Below are positions 9,035 to 17,560 of a stretch of 64,000 nt of DNA, in pieces. Under the pieces are notes generated by a model that did not search any database, was not told where the DNA came from, and saw only the letters and a program-made list of their open reading frames with translations. Each line of letters begins with the position of its first letter. Position 1 is the first letter of the stretch. Made by a program: the position numbers and the translations under genes. Source of the DNA: Phocoenobacter atlanticus (GTDB lineage Bacteria; Pseudomonadota; Gammaproteobacteria; Enterobacterales; Pasteurellaceae); NCBI RefSeq assembly GCF_030764225.1, contig NZ_JASAXH010000003.1. The stretch is one strand, 5' to 3'.

Positions 9035-9370
9035 ATGAGAGCAACAAGAAAGCCAACAAGCGTAGGCGAGATATTATTTTATGAATACTTAGAGCCGTTA
9101 AACCTTAAAATTAGCGACCTCGCAAAGATTTTAAATATTCATCGTAACACAGCAGGAGCATTAGTGAATGGCAAGGCTCGATTATCTTTAGAGATGGCAT
9201 TAAGATTATCAAAAGCATTTAATACTAGCCCTGATTTTTGGATTTCTATTCAAACTAAAAGCGACTTGTGGGAATTAGAAAATGATGTGAAGTTTCAAGA
9301 GAGTTTAACTCAAATTATCCCACCAAACATTTACCAAGCACAAAGCCCATCATATACACAACAAGTCTAA
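9035..9370 (+). CDS. higA: HigA-family antitoxin (XRE helix-turn-helix)
   Basis: This is the partner of the upstream toxin: a HigA-type antitoxin and autorepressor of 111 residues. It opens with the HigA-typical RKPTSVGEIL segment. The helix-turn-helix is ISDLAKILNIHRNTAGALVNGK (about residues 28-49), then LSLEMALRLSKAFNTSPDFWI. The ribosome site AAGGGG stands 6 bp before the ATG. The pair appears intact while the integrase next to it is broken, as expected for an addiction module that outlives its element. Confidence 0.88.
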   Translation: MRATRKPTSVGEILFYEYLEPLNLKISDLAKILNIHRNTAGALVNGKARLSLEMALRLSKAFNTSPDFWISIQTKSDLWELENDVKFQESLTQIIPPNIYQAQSPSYTQQV

Positions 9371-9382
9371 TTTATAAAATAA

Positions 9383-9407
9383 GGGGTATATATATCACAT
9401 ATACCCC
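9383..9407 (+). terminator. hairpin after higA
   Basis: The arms GGGGTATAT and ATATACCCC form a 9-bp stem. No T-tract follows, so intrinsic termination is uncertain. The gene-poor stretch 9371-9700 holds this hairpin, the second copy of the pyrimidine-rich repeats and the fic remnant. Confidence 0.45.
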
Positions 9408-9457
9408 GCCACTATCACACAACAACCGTATACCATAACAATATACATTCTTTTATA

Positions 9458-9480
9458 TTCTTTCATTCTCTTTTATTTTC
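9458..9480. repeat. second copy of the pyrimidine-rich repeats
   Basis: It contains exact copies of both 15-mers found just after tRNA-Leu, here overlapping and in the opposite order. It lies about 1.95 kb from the first copy and may mark the other end of the element remnant. Confidence 0.5.
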
Positions 9481-9542
9481 AATTTGCAGTCTAAATAAAA
9501 ATCACTGATAATATATACAGTAACTTTAAATATCTTACTATT

Positions 9543-9690
9543 ATGAAACTACTCAATGAAATAAACCGCTTAAAAACTGAAGTTCAAAAATTAAGACCAC
9601 TCTCACAGGCTGAATTAAAACACTTGTGAGATGAATGTATTATTGAACATAGCTACAACTCAAATGCTATTAAGGGAAAGACCTGCACCG
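9543..9690 (+). pseudogene. remnant of a Fic-family gene
   Basis: Translation from ATG 9543 gives EVQKLRPLSQAELKHL, then an in-frame TGA, then IIEHSYNSNAIKGKT. This matches the N-terminal region of Fic-domain proteins, where IEYTYNSNAIEGNT-type sequence forms the inhibitory-helix area. The catalytic HPFxDGNGR motif and everything after it are missing. It is therefore a 5' scrap with a nonsense mutation, running into the 3' end of the opposite gene. Confidence 0.7.
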
Positions 9691-9700
9691 CCTTCTTAAA

Positions 9701-10645
9701 TTACGACCCTCCGAAAGTACTGTATGCCTCCAAAACAAACTCAAGTACCCCAAAAAAGGCTAAGATTATCCCAATAATCGCAATTTTATAATTAAACTTA
9801 TCATCTATTTTTTGTTTTTGTTCTTTAGCAATTTGATCTTTTTGATTTTTTTGCCAGTCTAAAATGTGATGAATATTTTCAATTTTTTGAAGTAACTCTT
9901 TGTTTATGCTATCAATATCCAGTGTTTTATTAATATTTTTCCACGTTTCTACCAAACTGGTATTTTTATGTTTCACTGGAAGGAAAAAGAAAAAACGAGC
10001 GTTAAATTCTGTTGCTTGTATATATAATTCCGTTAATTTTTTTATATCATAATTTGTCTTAGTAATTTGATGTGTTTCTTCTGCAAGTTGATTACTTAAA
10101 TCTTCCATTACATTTAAGTAAGCATAACCCAATGCCATTAACAGAATACGTCGTTCAAATTGATCTTGCTGCCCCTCAAGACAAGTAATAAATGATAATC
10201 CCTTACCATCGATATGTTCACTATGTGAGGGGTTATGTTGATAATCACTACTCTTAATTGCTCTGCTCATACGAATACCTAAAGATGCACAAGCGGTTGC
10301 AATCGTATCTTCTTGAGGTGAATGAGAGTAAATAAAAGCTAAACGAGTAATTTCCGCCCTATCTCGCTCATTTTTAATGACTTCTTGATATCTTCTTTTC
10401 CACTGATTTTCAGGAAGACCTGCTAGTGATGGTAAATCAGTAAATTCAACACTAAATATTTGCTGGTCTTTACTGCCTTCAAAAAACACTAACCACCATT
10501 TTTTAATTTGGTTTTCCATAAAAAAGTCACAGCCTAATGCCGATTGAAAAAAGTAGATATTACTTTTATCTTTCCCTATTCCTAGGGGAATTAAATCTGT
10601 TGGTAAATGTTGTTCTTTATAAATACGGACTAATACATTATTCAT
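9701..10645 (-). CDS. uncharacterised protein with one C-terminal membrane helix
   Basis: I do not recognise this 314-residue protein. It has a soluble N-terminal half, a middle rich in charged helices (from about residue 170), and one clear membrane segment near residues 287-303 (IAIIGIILAFFGVLEFV) with a very short tail after it. The helix-rich region ending in a membrane anchor recalls CorA-like proteins, but the GMN motif and second helix are absent. A strong ribosome site (GGAGGAGAG) precedes the ATG. It carries one ACAAGCGGT uptake signal at 10289, so it has spent time in this family. It stands alone beside the tRNA-Leu element remnant, and is probably accessory. Confidence 0.75.
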   Translation of the reverse strand: MNNVLVRIYKEQHLPTDLIPLGIGKDKSNIYFFQSALGCDFFMENQIKKWWLVFFEGSKDQQIFSVEFTDLPSLAGLPENQWKRRYQEVIKNERDRAEITRLAFIYSHSPQEDTIATACASLGIRMSRAIKSSDYQHNPSHSEHIDGKGLSFITCLEGQQDQFERRILLMALGYAYLNVMEDLSNQLAEETHQITKTNYDIKKLTELYIQATEFNARFFFFLPVKHKNTSLVETWKNINKTLDIDSINKELLQKIENIHHILDWQKNQKDQIAKEQKQKIDDKFNYKIAIIGIILAFFGVLEFVLEAYSTFGGS

Positions 10646-10793
10646 TTCACTCTCCTCCTATCACTGATTACTAGAATAATAATAGATAATATTATTTTTT
10701 TAAAGATCTGTAATATCAAAAATAAACACTTCACAAAAAGCCCTCAAAAGCATATCATTTGTACCTTGTTTTAATTCCTAAATTTGGTAAATA

Positions 10794-11966
10794 ATGAATT
10801 TGAATACAACCCTCTTTATTGCACTTCGTTATTGGCGATCAAAAAGTGCTGACCGTTTTGGTCGATTAGTCACTAATCTGGCGAGTTTAGGGATTATTCT
10901 TGGTGTAATGGCGTTGATTATTGTACTTTCTGTGATGAATGGATTAGAAAATATGCAAAAGCAGAATTTACTTTCTGATCTCCCTCACGCTATTATTTCA
11001 CCCATTGAGGGACATTTAGAAAAAAAACAAGCGGTTACATTTCCTTCATTTATTGCAAAAAGTGTACCGATCAACCGTACAAATGTTGTTATTCAAAGTA
11101 AAAACGGTATTAATGCAGGCGAGTTGATTGGTGTGGAAAATAACACCGATGATCCCGCTATTGAGTATTTAAACATTTCATCACTTCTTCCCACTTCGTC
11201 ATTTAATGTTATTGTCAGCTATTCTTTAGCTAATCAATTAAATATTAAAGAGGGAGATAAAATTCGTTTAATGATTACTGAAAATAGTCGTTACACACCT
11301 TTTGGTAGAGTACCTATACAACGCTTATTTACTGTTTCAGGTATTTATTTTAGTCAGAATGAAAATAATACGCTCTTTGCTAATTTAAGTGATGTAGGGC
11401 GTTTACTCCATATTCAACCAGATAAAGTTCAAGGGTATCGTTTATTTTTAAATGATCCTTTTCAAGTATCGGATTTAACTCATTATTTTGACCATTCCAA
11501 ATGGAAAATCAATGATTGGCGAGAACAAAAAGGTGAATTTTTTCAAGCAGTTAAAATGGAAAAAAATATGATGGGGCTGTTAGTCAGCTTAATTATTGTG
11601 GTTGCCATTTCTAATATTATTACCTCACTCAGTTTGATGGTTGTGGATAAACAAGGGGAAATTGCCATTCTCCAAACGCAAGGATTAACTAAATCACAAG
11701 TAATGCAATTATTTATGTGGCAAGGTTCTATTGTTGGTGTAATGGGGGCAATATTGGGGGGAATATTTGGTCTTTTAGCCACGCTTTACTTAAGTGATTT
11801 AATTCGTTTAATTAACCCTGTAGGCATTGCGTTACCTTCTGAAATTTCTATCCCACAGGTCGCAATTATAATAGTCACATCAATTTTACTGTCGTTACTT
11901 TGCACGCTTTATCCTGCTTATCAAGCTTCAAGGATTGAGCCAGCGGCTGCGTTAAGGTATGAATAA
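10794..11966 (+). CDS. lolC: lipoprotein-releasing ABC transporter permease LolC
   Basis: LolC is an inner-membrane subunit of LolCDE, which extracts lipoproteins from the inner membrane for LolA. The N-terminus (FIALRYWRSKSADRFGRLVTNLASLGI) and the GVMALIIVLSVMNGLE membrane segment are typical. A long periplasmic domain follows, then the MEKNMMGLLVSLI helix, two further helices and the C-terminal PAYQASRIEPAAALRYE. The 390 residues are close to the family's ~400. SADRFGR and the QRLFTVSG segment favour LolC over LolE. lolD and lolE are not adjacent. An uptake signal (near 11026) lies inside the gene. Confidence 0.88.
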   Translation: MNLNTTLFIALRYWRSKSADRFGRLVTNLASLGIILGVMALIIVLSVMNGLENMQKQNLLSDLPHAIISPIEGHLEKKQAVTFPSFIAKSVPINRTNVVIQSKNGINAGELIGVENNTDDPAIEYLNISSLLPTSSFNVIVSYSLANQLNIKEGDKIRLMITENSRYTPFGRVPIQRLFTVSGIYFSQNENNTLFANLSDVGRLLHIQPDKVQGYRLFLNDPFQVSDLTHYFDHSKWKINDWREQKGEFFQAVKMEKNMMGLLVSLIIVVAISNIITSLSLMVVDKQGEIAILQTQGLTKSQVMQLFMWQGSIVGVMGAILGGIFGLLATLYLSDLIRLINPVGIALPSEISIPQVAIIIVTSILLSLLCTLYPAYQASRIEPAAALRYE

Positions 11967-12070
11967 CCCCCTCCCTAGCCCTCCCCCGCGAGCGGAGGAG
12001 GGAATTGAAAAAGCTCATCACAAAAAATCCCTCCCTCCGCTTGCGGGGGAAGGTTAGGAGGGGGTGGGAA
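11967..12070. repeat. GC-rich dispersed inverted repeat, copy 2
   Basis: It is a second copy of the element at 731-835, with the same CCCTCC-rich arms, CCGC(A/G)AGCGGA core and central CTCATCACAAAAAA. It fills the whole space between the lolC stop and the pyrG stop, so it must also serve as the junction of two convergent genes. Confidence 0.87.
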
Positions 12071-13708
12071 TTACTTTATTGCTCTTTTTTGATACTCTAT
12101 CGCAGCTTTAATAAAACCTGCAAAAAGAGGGTGACCATCACGAGGAGTGGAAGTAAATTCTGGGTGAAATTGAGCAGCAATAAACCAAGGGTGGTTTGGT
12201 ACTTCAATAATTTCCACTAATTTATGATCTGCTGATAAGCCTGTTACTTTTAAGCCCGCTTTTTCAATCTGCGGAAGTAAGTTGTTATTTACTTCATAAC
12301 GATGACGATGACGTTCAAAAATGGTTTCAGTACCATAAAGCTCACGAGCTAAACTTCCTTCCACTAAATGACACGCTTGTTCACCTAAACGCATTGTTCC
12401 GCCTAAGTCAGAATTATCCGTACGTTTCTCTACGCTGCCATCTGCATCTTGCCATTCAGTAATTAAACCTATCACTGGCTGTGGACAGTCCTTATCAAAT
12501 TCACTTGAACTTGCTTGCGTTAAGCCTGCCACATTACGAGCATATTCAATTAATGCAACCTGCATCCCTAAACAAATACCTAAGTAAGGAATTTTATTTT
12601 CACGGGCATATTGTGCGGTTAGAATTTTGCCTTCAATACCACGATAACCAAAGCCTCCAGGAACTAAAATCGCATCTAAACCAGTTAAAACGCCTGTACC
12701 TTTACTTTCAACATCTTGTGAGTCAATATATTTAATATTAACGGTTAAATGATTTTTCAAACCACCGTGTTTTAACGCTTCATTCACAGATTTATAGGCA
12801 TCAGGTAATTCAACATATTTTCCTACCATACCAATGGTGACTTCCCCTGTTGGGTTTGATTGTTGGTAAAGTACTTGCTCCCATTCAGATAAATCCGCTT
12901 CAGGACAGTTAAATTTAAAACGATCACACACAAATTGATCTAAACCTTGTGATTTTAACAATGCAGGAATTTGATAGATAGAATTGACATCTTTTAATGA
13001 AATAACCGCTTTTTCAGGCACATTACAAAACAGTGCAATTTTTGATTTTTCGTTTGATGGAATGGCTCTATCTGAACGACAAATCAGTACATCTGGTTGG
13101 ATACCAATAGAAAGCATCTCTTTTACTGAGTGTTGTGTTGGTTTAGTTTTTATTTCACCTGCTGTTGGAATATAAGGCACTAAAGTTAAGTGCATAAATA
13201 AGGTATTTTCACGCCCAACATCCACAGCAAGCTGACGTAATGCTTCTAAGAATGGAAGAGACTCAATATCTCCTACTGTTCCCCCCACTTCAACAATGAC
13301 GACATCATAACCTTTTCCACCAGCAACAACACGTGCCTTAATTTCATTAGTAATATGTGGAATAACCTGAATCGTTGCCCCTAAGTAATCACCACGACGC
13401 TCTTTGCGTAGCACGTCAGAATAAATACGTCCACTGGTGAAATTATTAGCTTGAGTCATTTTATTACGAATAAAACGTTCATAATGCCCTAAGTCTAAAT
13501 CTGTTTCTGCTCCATCTTTGGTAACAAAAACTTCACCGTGTTGAGTAGGACTCATCGTACCTGGGTCAACGTTTATATAAGGGTCTAATTTCATAATGGT
13601 GACATTTAAACCACGGGCTTCAAGAATAGATGCAAGAGAGGCCGCTGCAATCCCTTTACCTAAAGAAGATACAACACCGCCCGTTACAAAAATATAATTT
13701 GTTGTCAT
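12071..13708 (-). CDS. pyrG: CTP synthase
   Basis: CTP synthase makes CTP from UTP, ATP and glutamine. The synthetase domain starts with MTTNYIFVTGGVVSSLGKG and carries a P-loop. The class-I glutamine amidotransferase domain has LGICLGMQ, with the nucleophilic cysteine near residue 379, and the HPEF histidine near the C-terminus. I choose the ATG at 13708 because the 29 codons upstream in the open frame lack family similarity and AAGGC stands before this ATG. That gives 545 residues, the usual length. It converges on lolC across the GC-rich repeat. Confidence 0.96.
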   Translation of the reverse strand: MTTNYIFVTGGVVSSLGKGIAAASLASILEARGLNVTIMKLDPYINVDPGTMSPTQHGEVFVTKDGAETDLDLGHYERFIRNKMTQANNFTSGRIYSDVLRKERRGDYLGATIQVIPHITNEIKARVVAGGKGYDVVIVEVGGTVGDIESLPFLEALRQLAVDVGRENTLFMHLTLVPYIPTAGEIKTKPTQHSVKEMLSIGIQPDVLICRSDRAIPSNEKSKIALFCNVPEKAVISLKDVNSIYQIPALLKSQGLDQFVCDRFKFNCPEADLSEWEQVLYQQSNPTGEVTIGMVGKYVELPDAYKSVNEALKHGGLKNHLTVNIKYIDSQDVESKGTGVLTGLDAILVPGGFGYRGIEGKILTAQYARENKIPYLGICLGMQVALIEYARNVAGLTQASSSEFDKDCPQPVIGLITEWQDADGSVEKRTDNSDLGGTMRLGEQACHLVEGSLARELYGTETIFERHRHRYEVNNNLLPQIEKAGLKVTGLSADHKLVEIIEVPNHPWFIAAQFHPEFTSTPRDGHPLFAGFIKAAIEYQKRAIK

Positions 13709-13872
13709 TTTATTTGCCTTTTTAATTTGTTTTGTTAATTTTTGTTTGGAATTTCTACTTTCAGAATGGCCATAAAGTACATTACTATAAACCATCAGGA
13801 CGGGATGACAGTTTACAGTAAAAATAGTTTTTTGACTAGAAAAAACGAGAGAATATAATAAATATTATTATA

Positions 13873-15018
13873 TTATTCAATACTCTTTTTCGGCACAATC
13901 AAAATTGCAGGTGCAACCAGTATTGCCATTAAAATAAAGCTAAAACTTGGAGAATAATTATAGGTTATACTTGCAAAAAAAGTGAATAATGCCGTCATTC
14001 CACTAAAACTTAAACCGAAATATAGCCCTTGCAGTTTGGGAATAGTTTCAGTGGGTTGCATTGCTATATAACGTATCATTGCAAAATGAGTTAAACCAAA
14101 GGTAAAGGCGTGTAGCATTTGCCCTAATCCTAAAAATAATACATTGGTTGTGAAAGCATATAATACCCAACGGGTTATTGCTAAAGTCGTCGCAATAATA
14201 ATCAAATGATGAATCTTTTTACTACTAAACACTTTTCCTGAAATAAAAAACACACCTATTTCTGCCATAACAGATAAGCCCCATAACAAACTTACCGTTT
14301 GTGGTGAAATTCCTTGTGATGTCCAATAAATGGTACTATAAGTGTAATAAGCAGCGTGAGCCGCTTGAATAAGAGAAACTGCAATCAGCATTCGTAAAAT
14401 GATGTTATCTTTCAATAAAGAACAATAAGTTACTTTAGAAGCGGTCTGTTTCTGCTCAGAATTTACCAAATTGCAATTTGTACCTAACATCTGACCGCTT
14501 GTAAGCAAAATTAGGAAGGCAATCATTAACCAAATAATCATCTGCTCACCAAACCAACCCACCATATAACCTGTTGTCAATGAACCGACCACAAATGCCA
14601 TTGAGCCAAATAAACGAGTTTTACCATAATCAATGCCTACTTGCTTTTGCCACGTAGACGCTATCGCATCACCAATGGTCATTGCACCACCATTTACTAT
14701 ATGGAATAAGGCAAAAATAGGAACTAATAGCCAAAAAGATCCCACAAAATACGCCATCATTACACTACTAATCAGGGTTATCACTGAAAGTAACCGAGAT
14801 ACATTTAATAACTGAGTAGGCTGTGTGACAATTTGAGGTGTTAAAATACTACCTAAAAAACGAAAAAGATAACCTGACGCAAGTAGAAGTCCAATTGTTT
14901 CACTTGAATAACCATTTGTTTCCAACCAAATAGGTAAAAATGGCATTAAGACACCATAAGCACAAAAATAGCCAAAAAAGTTAAATGATGTCCATTGAAA
15001 GGGAGAAAGTTTTATCAT
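13873..15018 (-). CDS. MFS transporter, HcaT-like (MFS_1_like)
   Basis: This 381-residue protein has about 12 membrane helices and belongs to the HcaT/LacY-like branch of the major facilitator superfamily (FFGYFCAYGVLMPFLPIWL at the start, the DYGKTRLFGSMAFV motif after helix 4). E. coli HcaT is annotated for 3-phenylpropionate, but the substrate here is unknown. It overlaps the end of proC by 4 bp (ATGA), so it is translated with proC. The central cytoplasmic loop is encoded by an inverted pair of uptake signals (14438-14502). Confidence 0.85.
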   Translation of the reverse strand: MIKLSPFQWTSFNFFGYFCAYGVLMPFLPIWLETNGYSSETIGLLLASGYLFRFLGSILTPQIVTQPTQLLNVSRLLSVITLISSVMMAYFVGSFWLLVPIFALFHIVNGGAMTIGDAIASTWQKQVGIDYGKTRLFGSMAFVVGSLTTGYMVGWFGEQMIIWLMIAFLILLTSGQMLGTNCNLVNSEQKQTASKVTYCSLLKDNIILRMLIAVSLIQAAHAAYYTYSTIYWTSQGISPQTVSLLWGLSVMAEIGVFFISGKVFSSKKIHHLIIIATTLAITRWVLYAFTTNVLFLGLGQMLHAFTFGLTHFAMIRYIAMQPTETIPKLQGLYFGLSFSGMTALFTFFASITYNYSPSFSFILMAILVAPAILIVPKKSIE

Positions 15019-15833
15019 AATGACTTTTCCATCTCTTCTGCTCGTTGAATTGCAGCAACCATTGCCTCATCAACGATTTGTGATAAATTATATTGTTCAA
15101 AAATAGCTAAAGCCTCTGCCGTTGTTCCCCCTTTAGACGTGACATTTTCCCTTAATTGAGAAAGTGGAATATCAGGATTACTCGCGACTAATTTCGCAGA
15201 ACCAAGTGCTACTGATTGTACTAAATGACGAGCATCTTGCTCACTAAATCCCATTTTAATCGCTGATTGCTGCATTGCTTCCATAAAGCGGAAAAAATAA
15301 GCAGGGCTAGATCCTGTAATAGCAATAATTTGATTAAGTTTCTCTTCTTTTTCCACCCAGTAACACTTTCCAACCGCATTCATTAAGCTCTCAGTAAAAT
15401 CACAAGCGGTACGATTTGTTGAATATTTTGCAAATAATCCCGTGACACCCTCACCAATTAGTGCAGGAGTATTTGGCATTGTGCGAATAATATTTTGAGC
15501 CGAAGGTAATAGTTTTTCTAAACACTCAACTGAAATCCCAGCAGCAACAGAAATGATCCATTTATCATTCAAATTTAAGTCTGAAAACTCACCACAAACA
15601 TCACGCATCATTTGAGGTTTCACTGCCAAAATCACAACATCCGCTTGCTGCACTGCTTCACAATTTGTTAAATTAACGGTCACACCTAATTCTGCTAATT
15701 CTGTCCGTCTTGCCTGATTACTCTTATTACAGGCAATAATTTGATTAGTAGGATAGTTTTTTTTAATCAAACCATTTATTACTGCGAATGCCATATTGCC
15801 AGCCCCGATAAAGGCAAGTTTTTTTGTTTTCAT
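15015..15833 (-). CDS. proC: pyrroline-5-carboxylate reductase
   Basis: ProC reduces 1-pyrroline-5-carboxylate to proline with NAD(P)H, the last step of proline synthesis. The Rossmann motif GAGNMAFAVINGL begins at residue 10. The C-terminal dimer domain shows TGSSPAYFF and the signature LRENVTSKGGTTAEAL. The 272-residue length is normal. AAGGATAAT precedes the ATG. The gene overlaps the downstream MFS gene by 4 bp. An ACAAGCGGT uptake signal lies within it near 15401. proA and proB are not in the window. Confidence 0.96.
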   Translation of the reverse strand: MKTKKLAFIGAGNMAFAVINGLIKKNYPTNQIIACNKSNQARRTELAELGVTVNLTNCEAVQQADVVILAVKPQMMRDVCGEFSDLNLNDKWIISVAAGISVECLEKLLPSAQNIIRTMPNTPALIGEGVTGLFAKYSTNRTACDFTESLMNAVGKCYWVEKEEKLNQIIAITGSSPAYFFRFMEAMQQSAIKMGFSEQDARHLVQSVALGSAKLVASNPDIPLSQLRENVTSKGGTTAEALAIFEQYNLSQIVDEAMVAAIQRAEEMEKSL

Positions 15834-15904
15834 ATTATCCTTTTTTGGTTATGCGGAATGCTTAAAAATATGCTAAATATTAGCACTTTTACAAAAATTT
15901 GAAA

Positions 15905-15936
15905 CAAAAAAGCGAGCAAATTTATTATTTGCCCGC
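15905..15936 (-). terminator. trhP terminator
   Basis: On the minus strand a ten-base stem with one mismatch (AGCGGGCAAA / TTTGCTCGCT) is followed by a T run. It lies just past the trhP stop. Confidence 0.82.
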
Positions 15937-16005
15937 TATATTATTAGGTAAATTTACTTTTTCTTAAAAGAATATCACCGCTTAGTTTTTTACTGCCATC
16001 AAGAA

Positions 16006-17397
16006 TTAACTTTTATGAGGATTACGCGTATTGGTTCCTTCTAAATTACGCATTAACAACGCATAATTTAAATCAATATCTTGTGGTACGTCTAAAAAGA
16101 CAAAGTGTCCATCACCTTTACCCGCATCCACTTCTTGATTTTTGCGGTTTACTATTTTGCAAATTTTAAAGCTAATGTTACCGCTAGGAGTCATTAATTC
16201 CACACTATCCCCTAATAAAAATTTATTCTTAACCGCCACTTCTGCCATTCCTTGCTCATTGCGTTTACCAGTAAATTCTCCCACAAATTGCTGACGATCT
16301 GAAATGGAATAGCCGTAATCATAATTTTGATATTCGTCGTGAGTATGACGACGTAGAAAACCTTCCGTATAGCCACGATGAGCCAAACTTTCAAGGGTGG
16401 TCATTAAACTTTCATCAAAAGGTTTTCCTTCTGCAGCATCATCAATGGCTTTGCGATATAGTTGAGCCGTTCTTGCACAATAATAAAACGACTTGGTACG
16501 CCCTTCAATTTTAAGAGAATGTACGCCCATTTGGGTTAATTGCTCAACGTGTTGAATGGCTCGTAGATCTTTTGAGTTCATAATATAAGTGCCGTGTTCA
16601 TCTTCAAACGCACTCATTTGCTCATCAGGTCTGCCTTTTTCAGAAAGTAAATAAACACTGTCCGTGGTACTCCCCTCACCTAAGGTTGGTGCCACATTTT
16701 TAATTTCAATTTGTTCTTCTTTGCGTTCTTCTTTAGCAGAAATAATCGTGCCAACTTCATCTTCCTTACCTTCTTCTACGGAATACTCCCAACGGCAAGC
16801 ATTAGTACAAGTACCTTGATTTGGGTCACGCTTATTAATATAACCAGAAAGTAAACAACGCCCAGAATATGCCATACACAACGCACCGTGTACAAAAATT
16901 TCTAGCTCCATTTCTGGTACTTCCTGACGAATTTCTGCAATTTCATCAAGAGATAATTCACGAGAGAGGATCACGCGAGTTAAGCCCATTTGTTTCCAAA
17001 ATTTAACGGTCGCCCAGTTTACGGCATTTGCTTGTACTGATAGATGGACATCCATTTCAGGAAAATTTTCACGCACCATCATAATTAAACCTGGATCAGA
17101 CATAATTAACGCATCAGGTTTCATATCCACCACTTTTTTTAAATCACGAATAAAGGTTTTTAATTTTGAATTGTGTGGGGCGATATTCACTACTACATAG
17201 AATTTTTTGCCTAATGAATGTGCTTCATCGATTCCTATTTGTAGGTTTGTATGGTTAAAATCATTATTTCTTACTCGTAAGCTATAACGAGGTTGTCCTG
17301 CATACACCGCATCTGCTCCATAAGCAAAGGCATAACGCATATTTTTTAAGTTGCCTGCTGGCGATAATAATTCTGGTTTTCTATTTATATTTAACAT
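16006..17397 (-). CDS. trhP: U32-family tRNA hydroxylation protein TrhP (YegQ)
   Basis: TrhP belongs to the U32 peptidase-like family. In E. coli it is needed, with prephenate as source, for 5-hydroxyuridine at the wobble base of tRNAs. The protein has 463 residues, the normal length. The family signature ELEIFVHGALCMAYSGRCLLSG is present with further cysteines in CTNACRWEY, the likely iron-sulfur ligands. The C-terminal domain includes YGYSISDRQQFVGEFTG. It is a single-gene unit with its own terminator. Confidence 0.92.
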   Translation of the reverse strand: MLNINRKPELLSPAGNLKNMRYAFAYGADAVYAGQPRYSLRVRNNDFNHTNLQIGIDEAHSLGKKFYVVVNIAPHNSKLKTFIRDLKKVVDMKPDALIMSDPGLIMMVRENFPEMDVHLSVQANAVNWATVKFWKQMGLTRVILSRELSLDEIAEIRQEVPEMELEIFVHGALCMAYSGRCLLSGYINKRDPNQGTCTNACRWEYSVEEGKEDEVGTIISAKEERKEEQIEIKNVAPTLGEGSTTDSVYLLSEKGRPDEQMSAFEDEHGTYIMNSKDLRAIQHVEQLTQMGVHSLKIEGRTKSFYYCARTAQLYRKAIDDAAEGKPFDESLMTTLESLAHRGYTEGFLRRHTHDEYQNYDYGYSISDRQQFVGEFTGKRNEQGMAEVAVKNKFLLGDSVELMTPSGNISFKICKIVNRKNQEVDAGKGDGHFVFLDVPQDIDLNYALLMRNLEGTNTRNPHKS

Positions 17398-17504
17398 AAG
17401 TCATTCTCTTCTGATAACAAGTCAGTATTTCCTCACATAGGAGGAAATGTAAAGCGGTGGATTATCCTGTAATTTTTGCTTTATAGCAAGAGATTACACA
17501 CATA

Positions 17505-17534
17505 AAAAATAAGCCTTCACGTTATTGAAGGCTT
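17505..17534 (-). terminator. terminator of the EIIB gene
   Basis: AAGCCTTCA / TGAAGGCTT forms a perfect 9-bp stem with a six-base loop. On the minus strand it is followed by ATTTTTT. Confidence 0.88.
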
Positions 17535-17560
17535 AATAAATAGAAGGAGAGAAGATCAAA

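Noticed and set aside
12481..12735. 84-residue plus-strand frame within pyrG
   Set aside because: It lies fully opposite conserved CTP synthase sequence and has no family pattern.
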